From the NCBI GenBank assembly GCA_937894465.1, contig CALCRE010000293.1, forward strand, positions 15,040 through 79,039: 64,000 bases of DNA, read 5' to 3'. The notes under the pieces were generated by a model. It worked only from the letters and a program-made list of their open reading frames with translations, made no database searches and was not told where the DNA came from. Numbering within the stretch: the first letter of the stretch is position 1; each line of letters begins with the position of its first letter. The translations under genes were made by a program, and so were the position numbers. Below, piece by piece: positions 46,818-55,521 of the stretch. This DNA comes from an uncultured Clostridia bacterium. Lineage in GTDB: Bacteria > Bacillota > Clostridia > JAAYHZ01.

Positions 46818-49577
46818 TTATCTTATTGTTAACTGAATAGAGTCTTGAACTCCAAATACTGATGTATACGTCAAGGTTACTGTCCCGGCTTTTTTGGCAC
46901 TTAAGTTTCCTGACGAATCTACTGTCATAACCTCAGGGTTCGATGATGTAAAGAATCCGTAGGTACTTGGCAATGTCATTGTCGGAACTGTAGTCATCAA
47001 CATATTAACGCCATATTCATCCAATATACGGAAGTTTAGCCTTTGGAAGCTTACAACATTTGCATTTCCGTTCACTTCTGCAACTGTAGTTACAATATCA
47101 GGGCCAAATTCAATCGTTTTCGGTCCCCTGCTCATGCTCGAATTAACAGTTATCTCACATAACAGTTTTGCTCCGTTATATGCTCTCAAAATGGTGCTAT
47201 CCGTTGCTGTTGCACTTGTGGAATACACTCTCCACGCTGTACCATCGTGTGCTGTCACAAATTTAGGATTAGATGATAGCAAGTTTGTTATTTTGTCTTG
47301 CTTTAATGCAATTGTCGTTCCATCCGGAGCTTTACCATATACAGTCACAGGTCTTGCATAATCACCGGCATTACCTAACCCTGTAAATCCGGAGTTTGCA
47401 TAGATGGTATTGATCGGGTTGAAGGCAAACAATACGCTATTTGTCGCTAAATCCACATCATAAACTCTCATGGAAAAAGTATTTTCTGAACCGGGTAAGA
47501 AATTACCCGCATTATTAATACCAATGGTAAACGACATGGAACCTTCTGTCATTCCTAAGAAGTTAATGGTTCCTGTAGCATTCACCTTATTAAATTGAAT
47601 GATGTTCCCATCACCAATAATATGGAAATTATCCATTGTCAATCCATGAGCTACCGGATCATACGGTCTGCCATATTGGTCAACAATCTTGATAGCGCTC
47701 ATGGGTAATTGGTATGCAGCTCCTTTTTCTATACCCAAATTTGCATCTACACCTACTACTGCAGTAGGAACTGCCGGTTCACTTACATTTATTGTCAACG
47801 TGTCGATCGGCTTACCTTTCCATAAGTAGTATACGACTGCCGTTCCTCCTTTGACACCGGAAGGTTTAATATACATTGCTCCGTTAGCTTCTACATATAT
47901 GTCACTGTTTAATACAATGTCTTGATTTAGAGAATTAATAGTCATCCATTTATTGATTTCCGTATAGTTTTGGGTCTTCGATAATGCAGATCCGAACTGG
48001 TCTGTAATATTGTATGACAACTCGGTAGCTTCACCGGATACAACAGAATCATTAGGATAGTAAATTCTTAAGTCCGCAATACCAATAGGATCAAAAATTG
48101 AAATAGGTAAACTAGTTACTGAAGCGGAAGCATTACACAATACAGATAGATTTACTGTCCCTGCGATACTACCGACATCAACTGTCATTACACCTAAAGA
48201 ATTGAAATAAATGTTAGTGGTCTTGAGCATATTTTCATTGGAGGATACAAAAGTCAATCCTTCTTTGTTCTTAATAACCAAGGGATTTCCATATTGATCG
48301 TAGGCTTCATACTTTACTACTAATCCTTTTTCATTGGTTACAATATTGTTCTTGTTGTTAGCCGGAACAATTTCAATTAACGTAAATGAAGATACGACCG
48401 GTTGTTTTATTACTTTTAGGTCAAATTGCCCAACAAGAGTAGAGGAAACATGCATAACTGTTACAGTTACCGTTTCACCTTCTTTTGCACCAACTGTATT
48501 GATAGCCCATGTACTGGGGTTTACCATCAAAGTTGCTCCTGTGGTTCTATTAAAAGCAGTAATGATATACGCGCTTCTGGCATTAACTTTCATGTCTTTA
48601 CCGTATTGGTTATATACAACCGGTGTAATGGTTGCATTTTCACCAATAAGAATAGTATTAGTCGTTAATTCCATCGTAGTTGGAACGCTTGCCGTAAGGC
48701 TAATTTCCAAGGTAGGAATATCACCTACAGTTAAACTATAAGTACCCGCCATGAACGGCCCTACTCTGGTTATAACTACTTGGGTCCTGTCTGTGCTCCA
48801 TTTTAGAGTGGTAAATACGCTGGCATTTCCGCTCTTTAATGTTACGTTAGTACCCACAGGCATTGCTTTATTAAACACAACCGTGATTTCATTGTCATTT
48901 GTTGCTTTAGCACTTAAAATAGTTGATCTCGAAATTAAACCGATTGAGTCTGCTACACTTGCACTGACCACACCTTGAGAAATCAAGAACTCAGTCAACG
49001 TTTCGTTTGTTCCTTTTTTCTTGATAACCATTGCATCAATGATGGAAATTGCTACATCATTATTTGTGAGCGATTTACTACCATCAAAGAATCCGACCAA
49101 TCCTATATTTCTGGAGAAATTCATTACATTATTCCATGTATAGTCCAAGTCTTGCTTGTAACCCAAAACAGTTGCAAGAACTTTGTTGAATTCTGCGACC
49201 GTCATGATTTTATGCGGTAAGAATGTACCGTCAGGATAACCTCCGAAACCTAAACTAGGATTTGCCTTTAAATATGCCAAACGGCTTGCAAACCATTCAT
49301 TTCCCGCAATGTCCTTAAAATTGTCTTTTCCTGCGTATGCTTGAGCTTGATCTTCTTTCCCCATTAACCTTAGAAGAAGCGTAGCTCCTTGCGCTCTTGT
49401 AGTTGCAGTCGCCAAATATTGAGCGTTGACACCACTTCCGGATCCCAGCAAAACACCTAGTGCTTCACACTTTTGAGCATCAGAAGAGGATGGGGAAACC
49501 GCAAAGGTTGGTGCTGAAAAAGCCAGAAGAATGGTCATAGCCATTACAACTGCAATTAATTTTCTCATTCTTTTCAT
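46818..49577 (-). CDS. S-layer homology (SLH) domain surface protein, paralogue 2
   Basis: Secreted S-layer-type protein of 919 residues from ATG 49577 (AAGGAGG 11 nt upstream; the frame extends 21 codons further without a site). A signal peptide ends near PTFA. SLH-like repeats fill about residues 30-210, with TTRAQGATLLLRLMGKED, NEWFASRLAYLKAN and GGYPDGTFLPHKIM. The rest is a string of Ig-like/Big-type beta domains with recurring 'DQYG' motifs (YNQYGKDM, YDQYGNPL, TDQFGSAL, VDQYGRPY, LDEYGVNM). SLH domains bind pyruvylated secondary wall polymer. Collinear over its length with the next gene (paralogue 1), it arose by tandem duplication. Confidence 0.88.
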   Translation of the reverse strand: MKRMRKLIAVVMAMTILLAFSAPTFAVSPSSSDAQKCEALGVLLGSGSGVNAQYLATATTRAQGATLLLRLMGKEDQAQAYAGKDNFKDIAGNEWFASRLAYLKANPSLGFGGYPDGTFLPHKIMTVAEFNKVLATVLGYKQDLDYTWNNVMNFSRNIGLVGFFDGSKSLTNNDVAISIIDAMVIKKKGTNETLTEFLISQGVVSASVADSIGLISRSTILSAKATNDNEITVVFNKAMPVGTNVTLKSGNASVFTTLKWSTDRTQVVITRVGPFMAGTYSLTVGDIPTLEISLTASVPTTMELTTNTILIGENATITPVVYNQYGKDMKVNARSAYIITAFNRTTGATLMVNPSTWAINTVGAKEGETVTVTVMHVSSTLVGQFDLKVIKQPVVSSFTLIEIVPANNKNNIVTNEKGLVVKYEAYDQYGNPLVIKNKEGLTFVSSNENMLKTTNIYFNSLGVMTVDVGSIAGTVNLSVLCNASASVTSLPISIFDPIGIADLRIYYPNDSVVSGEATELSYNITDQFGSALSKTQNYTEINKWMTINSLNQDIVLNSDIYVEANGAMYIKPSGVKGGTAVVYYLWKGKPIDTLTINVSEPAVPTAVVGVDANLGIEKGAAYQLPMSAIKIVDQYGRPYDPVAHGLTMDNFHIIGDGNIIQFNKVNATGTINFLGMTEGSMSFTIGINNAGNFLPGSENTFSMRVYDVDLATNSVLFAFNPINTIYANSGFTGLGNAGDYARPVTVYGKAPDGTTIALKQDKITNLLSSNPKFVTAHDGTAWRVYSTSATATDSTILRAYNGAKLLCEITVNSSMSRGPKTIEFGPDIVTTVAEVNGNANVVSFQRLNFRILDEYGVNMLMTTVPTMTLPSTYGFFTSSNPEVMTVDSSGNLSAKKAGTVTLTYTSVFGVQDSIQLTIR

Positions 49578-49668
49578 GAGTATGTAATCCTCCTTGTAAT
49601 TTTTAATAAATATTGCACATCTTTTAGACTGCATATTCATCCCAAATGTTCCCTACTCGTACGAAAAC

Positions 49669-49697
49669 ATTATAGCATTCCCACCTGATATAATCAA
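49669..49697 (-). promoter_or_regulatory. Promoter of S-layer paralogue 2
   Basis: Minus-strand TTGATT (49697-49692), 17-nt spacer, TGCTATAAT extended -10 (hexamer 49674-49669), giving a ~85-nt leader. The first 21 codons of the longest open frame would be in this leader, supporting the later start. Confidence 0.75.
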
Positions 49698-49742
49698 TAT
49701 TTAGCAAAATACGTAACAAACAAGTAATAAAATAAGAATATA

Positions 49743-49772
49743 AAAGGCCGCTTGCTTTCACAAGCGACCTTT
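49743..49772 (-). terminator. Terminator of S-layer paralogue 1
   Basis: Twelve-pair stem 49743-49754 with 49761-49772, including one position that pairs only as G-U in the minus-strand RNA, followed by TTTTATATT on that strand. Confidence 0.75.
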
Positions 49773-49819
49773 CATTTGTCACATCGTTTTATCGAAACAA
49801 CATTCTGCTGTGATTTCGA

Positions 49820-52636
49820 TTACTTTGTTACTTTGAGTATAACACTGTCAGTCAATCCTGCGTTGGTAACATAGGTTAGCGTTACTTCACCTGTTCCAAC
49901 TGCCTCTATCGTGGTTCCGGTTACTTTCAGTATTGAACTGTCAGATGATGCAAAGAATCCGTTTGCTTCCAGATCGAATACCAATGCAGAAGGTGTAGTT
50001 ACTGTCAACATGTTTACAGCATATTCATCATTAACTGCAAATTTAAGTGTACCGTATCCAGTAGCTAAGTTAAGTGTACCTGTAAATGCCGTTTTATCAG
50101 CAACACCGAATACAACAGATTTTATAGCCCTAGTTGTTGTTGCAGATACATCAGCACTGCACAATAACTTACCGGTTTTATCATATGCTCTTAAAGTAGA
50201 CGTTTGAGCATCTTTATGGCCGGAGTATATGAACCAACTAGTTCCATCCTGAACAACCTTTACATTAGCGTTGGAAGAAGTCAACTGATAGATCATACCA
50301 GGATTCAATGTAACAACTGTTCCATCATTTGTTGTTCCGATCAATTTTACTTCTTTTACATACTTTTCAGCTGTAGCTTTGCTGGTAAATAATGCATTGG
50401 TATACAACGTCGAAATAGAATCGAACTTGTATGTTACACCGTTTGCAGCTTTGTTTACATCAACAGCCTTCAATGTGAAGGAGTATGCAGAATCAGCTTT
50501 TACAATATTTTTCCCGTCTTTATCGGTCTTCAATGTTCCATCTGCATTTCTTTCAAATAAGGAAACTGTGTATGTTACAGCACCCTCAGTTGTAGAATTA
50601 GCATTGAATGTAAATGTTTTACCTGAAGCTGCTGGATTAGAAATGATAGCACCAGTGTCAGGATTGGATTTCCATGCAAAGTCTGAAGTAAGCATCTTGC
50701 CATCGACATCATATGGTCTTGCGTATTGATCTACAACTCTTATAACTTTCTTATCAATTGTTTGAGGAGCACCCAATTCTATGCCACTATTAATAGCAAC
50801 ATTTTCGATACTTGTCGGTATTGCTTTTGCCCATACATTTATTGTAAAGGACCCTAGCAATGCTCCCTTCCAAGAGTAGTATACGGTTATGTATCCTTTG
50901 CTTCCATATAAAGGTTTAACTTTCAGAGCACCGTCTTCAATAACGAATGAGATCTTAGATTTATCAGTCATAATAGGACTGAATGATAATCCGTTAGTAT
51001 CGTGTATGATCACATTCTTCTTTTCAAGTTCATTGCCAAATTGGTCCAAAGCAACGAAACTGATTTCGGTGGTTTCATCTTCCACAACTTCTTTTAAAGC
51101 TTCGCCGATAACAACTTTGCTTACAGCAGCAGGATCAAATACTGTGATCGGTAAGCTTGTTACTACTGCTGCGGAGTTCACGAGAACGGATAATGTAACA
51201 GTTCCAGCCTTTAAGGGCTTGAATGTCAATTTGCCGTCTTTATCGAAACGTAAATCTTCAATTTTCAAGATTGTTGAATCCGAAGATATAAATGTCAAGC
51301 CTGTACCTGAAGTTACGTTTGTAAAGTCTTTTAATGTCATCGCATTGCCATATTGGTCATATGCTTGGTACTTAATTTCTACATTGCTGTGGTCAGTGTT
51401 AACCATAGTAGCTTTTTCAGGAATAACCACTTCAGTCATAGCGAATTGGGTAACCTTAGAAGCAAGAACAGCTGTCAATTCAGCTTGACCAACGATTGTT
51501 GATTGATGGTGCATAGCTGTAACTGTAATAATTTCATTTTCTTTAGCTTTGGCTGTATTGATTGTGAACTTGCCGGATCCATCTCCAGATACTAACAATG
51601 TAGTTCCGGTTGTCTTATTAAATGCTGTAGCAGAGAAGTTTTGGCCGGAAATACTCATCTTTTTGCCGTATTGGTTATACAATACAACTTCAAATGTGTC
51701 AGTTGTATCAGCCAATATGGTGGATTTGGAGATAGCTAAAGTTTGTGCTACTTCTTTATCAAACTTAACAGCTGCTTTCATATCGCCAACTGCTAAATCA
51801 TATGTACCTTCTGTAAATGCGATACTGTTAGCTCTCTTGAGAACTACTTGTGTTTTCGCATCATTCCAGGTATTGTTTACGAAAATGCTCATCAATCCGC
51901 TCTTAACAGTGATAACGGGTGTGCCTTCAACAGGTTTGCTGAATGTAACTGTGATTTCATCAGCATTTGTCGGAACAGCACTTACGATAGCTTGAGCAGT
52001 GATCAATCCAGCTGCATTAGCATCAGCAGAGCTGATAATACCGTCAGCGATTAAGCTGTCAAGTAAAGCAACACCGGATTTCATTTCAGCTTGTAAAGCT
52101 TCGAGAATAGCATCAGCCATATCAGCGTTTGTGATAGGAGCTGACGGGTTTTCAAGAGCAACTAAACCGAGGTCTGCAGCTTTATCAGCTACTTGTGCCC
52201 ATGTATAGTCAACACCTTGTACATATCCTAATACTGTCAACAAAACTTTGTAGAATTCAGCACCGGACATTACTTTTCTAGGTTGGAAGGTTCCATCAGG
52301 ATATCCAACAAATCCAATTGATTCATTTGCCTTTAAATATGCTAATACAGGAGCAAACCATTCGTTACCGACTACGTCAGTAAAATTGTCTCCTCCAGCA
52401 TAGGCTAGAGCCTCGTCTTCTTTACCAATTAAGCGTAATAGAAGAATAGCGCCTTGTACTCTTGTTGTTGCTTGGGAAAGGTATTTATCAGTAATACCAT
52501 CTCCTTCTCCCTGAAGAATGCCTAGCAATTCGACTTTTTCAGCATTTGTCAAGCCAGCAGCCATGACAGGTACTGTTAATGTCAGAAGAATAGCTAATGA
52601 GAGAGCAACTGCGAGCAGTTTTTTCAAATTCTTCAT
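49820..52636 (-). CDS. S-layer homology (SLH) domain surface protein, paralogue 1
   Basis: Secreted S-layer-type protein of 938 residues, probably a major surface protein. The signal peptide ends near PVMA. SLH-like repeats (about residues 28-205) include TTRVQGAILLLRLIGKED, NEWFAPVLAYLKAN and GFVGYPDGTFQPRKVM. Ig-like/Big-type domains with the same 'DQYG/DQFG/DEYA' recurrences as paralogue 2 follow. AAAGGAGG precedes ATG 52636. Lysine- and alanine-rich composition and a strong promoter with a stable 5' hairpin suggest high expression. Paralogue 2 follows after a terminator, so the two can be expressed at different levels. Confidence 0.9.
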   Translation of the reverse strand: MKNLKKLLAVALSLAILLTLTVPVMAAGLTNAEKVELLGILQGEGDGITDKYLSQATTRVQGAILLLRLIGKEDEALAYAGGDNFTDVVGNEWFAPVLAYLKANESIGFVGYPDGTFQPRKVMSGAEFYKVLLTVLGYVQGVDYTWAQVADKAADLGLVALENPSAPITNADMADAILEALQAEMKSGVALLDSLIADGIISSADANAAGLITAQAIVSAVPTNADEITVTFSKPVEGTPVITVKSGLMSIFVNNTWNDAKTQVVLKRANSIAFTEGTYDLAVGDMKAAVKFDKEVAQTLAISKSTILADTTDTFEVVLYNQYGKKMSISGQNFSATAFNKTTGTTLLVSGDGSGKFTINTAKAKENEIITVTAMHHQSTIVGQAELTAVLASKVTQFAMTEVVIPEKATMVNTDHSNVEIKYQAYDQYGNAMTLKDFTNVTSGTGLTFISSDSTILKIEDLRFDKDGKLTFKPLKAGTVTLSVLVNSAAVVTSLPITVFDPAAVSKVVIGEALKEVVEDETTEISFVALDQFGNELEKKNVIIHDTNGLSFSPIMTDKSKISFVIEDGALKVKPLYGSKGYITVYYSWKGALLGSFTINVWAKAIPTSIENVAINSGIELGAPQTIDKKVIRVVDQYARPYDVDGKMLTSDFAWKSNPDTGAIISNPAASGKTFTFNANSTTEGAVTYTVSLFERNADGTLKTDKDGKNIVKADSAYSFTLKAVDVNKAANGVTYKFDSISTLYTNALFTSKATAEKYVKEVKLIGTTNDGTVVTLNPGMIYQLTSSNANVKVVQDGTSWFIYSGHKDAQTSTLRAYDKTGKLLCSADVSATTTRAIKSVVFGVADKTAFTGTLNLATGYGTLKFAVNDEYAVNMLTVTTPSALVFDLEANGFFASSDSSILKVTGTTIEAVGTGEVTLTYVTNAGLTDSVILKVTK

Positions 52637-52721
52637 AGTTTGAAAATCCTCCTTTAAATTTTGGAATGTTTATAAATTTTATAATATTATGCTGCATTCC
52701 AATTCACCATAATATATATCC

Positions 52722-52736
52722 GAGGGGTATCCCCTC
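52722..52736 (-). repeat. GC-rich 5' hairpin in the S-layer mRNA leader
   Basis: Perfect inverted repeat GAGGGG-TAT-CCCCTC in otherwise AT-rich DNA, beginning about 7 nt from the expected transcript start of S-layer paralogue 1. A hairpin at the extreme 5' end commonly stabilises mRNA against RNase attack; here that role is inferred. Confidence 0.6.
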
Positions 52737-52749
52737 AGGTTACATGAAG

Positions 52750-52778
52750 AGTATAACACCCATTTTCACTTAAAGCAA
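52750..52778 (-). promoter_or_regulatory. Promoter of S-layer paralogue 1
   Basis: Minus-strand extended -10 TGTTATACT (hexamer 52755-52750) with TTGCTT 17 nt upstream. The transcript would start near 52743, giving a ~107-nt leader with the GC hairpin at its 5' end. Confidence 0.6.
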
Positions 52779-52959
52779 CGATTCGATGTCAAGTGTAAAA
52801 AAACTGTAATACAATGAAATAACTATGTTACAATTGAAACAAGCTTCCAAAGGTAGGGCTTATATGTATGGTTTTCCATGATTCAACTTGCTTGGCACCC
52901 ACCTATACTCACTTCTCCACAGAAAAATAATTACATTTTTCTGTAGTAATCTTATCTAG

Positions 52960-53059
52960 TTATCCACAGGTAAAAACCGAATAAAAAACGGCTTAAACAC
53001 CTACAGCCAAGCCGATCTTACATTCACAACCATTTAGTTACTCACACCCCTGTGGATAA
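52960..53059. promoter_or_regulatory. Pair of inverted perfect DnaA boxes
   Basis: TTATCCACA at 52960-52968 (plus) and its complement TGTGGATAA at 53051-53059, facing each other 82 nt apart. Identity extends to 11 bases (TTATCCACAGG) in both. The nadC terminator lies between them. Confidence 0.55.
52983..53014 (-). terminator. nadC terminator
   Basis: Stem CGGCTT / AAGCCG (52989-52994 with 53009-53014) followed on the minus strand by TTTTTTAT, about 65 nt after the nadC stop. Confidence 0.65.
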
Positions 53060-53076
53060 GTTTTATCTACTTGCTT

Positions 53077-53913
53077 TTATTCAAACCGAAGGCTTATATC
53101 CAAGGCTTTTACCGAATGTGTAATGGCTCCCACAGAAATAATATCCACACCTGTTTGTGCAATTTCCCGGACAGTCAATAACGTAACATTTCCTGATGCT
53201 TCCACCAGAGCCCTTCCGTTAATAAATAGAACACACTTTTTCATTTGCTCACAATTCATATTGTCCAGCATAATGATGTCGGCTTTGGCTGCAACAGCTT
53301 CCTCTACTTGTTCAAAGCTTTCTGTTTCCACTTCTATTTTTACCGTATGGGGAATTTTATTTCTAATGATGGATATTGCATTGCGGATCCCGCCTGCCGC
53401 AGATATGTGATTGTCCTTAATCAAAACAGCATCTGACAATCCATAACGGTGATTTTGGCCTCCTCCGGTTACAACTGCATACTTGTCCAATGTACGTAAT
53501 CCGGGTACAGTCTTTCTAGTATCCACAATGCGAACCGTCAATCCTGCAACTGCCTCTACATACATGGATGTGGCCGTTGCAATCCCCGACATCCTTTGTA
53601 ACAAATTAAGCGCAGTTCTCTCAGCCTTTAGAACAGATGCGGTTTTTCCGGAGATATAGGCAATAATGTCACCCTTCTTTACTTTTTCTCCGTCTTGAAC
53701 CAATGCCTTCACCTCAACATTAGAATCCACCAGTTCAAAGACTCTTTTCGCTACATCCATTCCGGCTATTACACCTGTTTCTTTACTGATCAGACGAGCT
53801 TTCGTCGTGTATTCATCATTAAGAAGATTGTCTGTTGTTATATCTCCGTAAGGCATATCTTCCCGCAATGCATTTTGAATGATTTCATCTATATATAATG
53901 GATCAAGCTTCAT
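53077..53913 (-). CDS. nadC: Nicotinate-nucleotide pyrophosphorylase (carboxylating)
   Basis: Quinolinate phosphoribosyltransferase, the third step of de novo NAD synthesis. Conserved LREDMPYGDITTDNL, ERTALNLLQRMSGIAT, RIVDTRKTVPGLRTLDKYAV, GGGQNHRYGLSD and IMLDNMNCEQM are intact; 278 aa. It overlaps nadB by 11 nt and is the last gene of nadA-nadB-nadC. Confidence 0.97.
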   Translation of the reverse strand: MKLDPLYIDEIIQNALREDMPYGDITTDNLLNDEYTTKARLISKETGVIAGMDVAKRVFELVDSNVEVKALVQDGEKVKKGDIIAYISGKTASVLKAERTALNLLQRMSGIATATSMYVEAVAGLTVRIVDTRKTVPGLRTLDKYAVVTGGGQNHRYGLSDAVLIKDNHISAAGGIRNAISIIRNKIPHTVKIEVETESFEQVEEAVAAKADIIMLDNMNCEQMKKCVLFINGRALVEASGNVTLLTVREIAQTGVDIISVGAITHSVKALDISLRFE

Positions 53914-55510
53914 ATCGCACTTCCTTTCCTATTTCCCGGATAATACTTTTCTTCCACTTGTCATCTGTTTCTTTAAAATCTGAACGGAAATGTCCTCCTC
54001 TGCTTTCTTCCCGAAGCAATGCGTTTTCGATGATAATTTCCGCTAATTGGAGCATGTTACAGATTTCAAAATGGGCCGGCAGAACAGGTTCCTTGTTTTC
54101 TACCGTTTTCATATGTACCCTGATCAATTTCAAAGCCGTTTCAAGACCTTCTCTGTTTCGGATGATTCCCACATACATAGTCATGATTTCACGAATTTTT
54201 TCCTTGATTTTTAATGAATCAGAATCAAATTGATCGGTATATACCGGTAAATTAACATCCTTTACTTCTATATTTATATAATCCGTTTTACTTTGATTGA
54301 TCTTCTGAGCGATTTTACCTCCGAATACCAAGCCTTCCAACAAAGAGTTGCTTGCAAGTCTATTGGCTCCGTGTATTCCGGTACAAGCCGCTTCCCCGCA
54401 TGCGTAATACCCCTTTATATTGGTTTGTCCCCATATATCAGTTTCTATGCCACCCATGCAGTAATGTTCCGCCGGGGCAACGGGTATATAATCTTTGGAC
54501 ATATCAATTCCATATCCATAGCATGTCTTATAAATATTTGGGAATCTATTAACCAAATATTCCTTGCTTTTAAATGTTATATCAAGAAACTCGTTCTCAA
54601 CATTTTCTTTTTGCATTTCGGAGAAAATCGCTCTTGCCACCACATCCCTCGGGGCAAGCTCTTGCAGTTGATGGTATCGGCTCATAAATCTCTCGCCTTT
54701 TTGATTTCTAAGAACTGCACCTTCTCCTCTGACGGCTTCAGATATCAAAAAGTGTTTGTCCATCGGATGATGCAAAACAGTAGGATGAAATTGTACAAAT
54801 TCCATGTCGGCCAATACGGCTCCGGCACGATATGACATGCACACACCGTCCCCTGTGGCTATTTCAGGGTTGGTTGTCATGGAATACAGCCTGCCGAATC
54901 CACCGGCGGCACATATAATATTATTAGAAACAAAAATGACGTAGTCACCTTTCTTTTCATCAAATGCCAAGATGCCTTTTGCCTCCTGATCCTCTACAAT
55001 TAAATCAATGGCAAATATCTTCTCCCTGAATGATATATTTTCTCTTTCCTTCGCTACGGAAACAAGTTTGTCACAAACTTCTTTTCCGGTGGTGTCACCT
55101 GCATGGATGATTCTGTTTTTGCTGTGCGCAGCCTCTCGGCCGAATGAAAGTTCCTCTTTGCTTTTACGGTCAAATTGAACACCATATTCAAACAACCGAT
55201 CAATTCGTTCGGCTGCTTCGTTCACCAAAACCCAAACACTTTCACTCTTGCACAATCCTGCACCGGCAAAAAGAGTATCATTGTAATGCAATACCGGAGA
55301 ATCACCCTTGTCCAATGAAACGGCAATTCCCCCCTGGGCTAATACCGAATTATTTATATCAATAGTTTCTTTGGTAAGGATCACGGTCTTTTTATCCGGG
55401 TTCAAACTTAGGGCAGTATACACCCCTGCTATTCCGCTTCCGATGATTACTACATCATAATAAACCTTTTCAATATCTGAAAAGTTTTTGTTTAACAAAT
55501 ATCTTTGCAT
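53903..55510 (-). CDS. nadB: L-aspartate oxidase
   Basis: FAD enzyme converting L-aspartate to iminoaspartate, which NadA condenses with dihydroxyacetone phosphate. The FAD motif VVIGSGIAGVYTALSL, the SVLAQGGIAVSL segment, HAGDTTGKEV, VQFHPTVLHH, RGEGAVLRN and the catalytic EHYCMGGIETD to GEAACTGIHGANRLASNSLLEGL run are present; 535 aa. In an anaerobe fumarate is the likely electron acceptor. Confidence 0.97.
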   Translation of the reverse strand: MQRYLLNKNFSDIEKVYYDVVIIGSGIAGVYTALSLNPDKKTVILTKETIDINNSVLAQGGIAVSLDKGDSPVLHYNDTLFAGAGLCKSESVWVLVNEAAERIDRLFEYGVQFDRKSKEELSFGREAAHSKNRIIHAGDTTGKEVCDKLVSVAKERENISFREKIFAIDLIVEDQEAKGILAFDEKKGDYVIFVSNNIICAAGGFGRLYSMTTNPEIATGDGVCMSYRAGAVLADMEFVQFHPTVLHHPMDKHFLISEAVRGEGAVLRNQKGERFMSRYHQLQELAPRDVVARAIFSEMQKENVENEFLDITFKSKEYLVNRFPNIYKTCYGYGIDMSKDYIPVAPAEHYCMGGIETDIWGQTNIKGYYACGEAACTGIHGANRLASNSLLEGLVFGGKIAQKINQSKTDYINIEVKDVNLPVYTDQFDSDSLKIKEKIREIMTMYVGIIRNREGLETALKLIRVHMKTVENKEPVLPAHFEICNMLQLAEIIIENALLREESRGGHFRSDFKETDDKWKKSIIREIGKEVRYEA

Positions 55511-55521
55511 ATACTTCTTCC

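Larger units (their letters stand above)
52637..53076. other. 440-bp regulatory gap between nadC and S-layer paralogue 1
   Basis: No gene was found. From nadC leftwards it holds: an inverted DnaA box (53051-53059), the nadC terminator (52989-53014), a second DnaA box (52960-52968), a perfect 10-bp hairpin ACAGAAAAAT / ATTTTTCTGT (52919-52944), the S-layer promoter (52750-52778) and a ~107-nt leader with a GC-rich hairpin (52722-52736). Confidence 0.7.

Noticed and set aside
48334..48741. 135-codon plus-strand open frame inside the S-layer gene (and similar frames at 50889-51488 and 51549-51995)
   Set aside because: Antisense shadows caused by the repetitive, Thr/Val/Ala-rich S-layer coding sequence; no ribosome-binding sites or family resemblance.
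52637..53076. Chromosomal replication origin at the DnaA boxes
   Set aside because: Only two boxes, no clear unwinding element, no dnaA or dnaN nearby, and genes on both sides run in the same (minus) direction rather than diverging.
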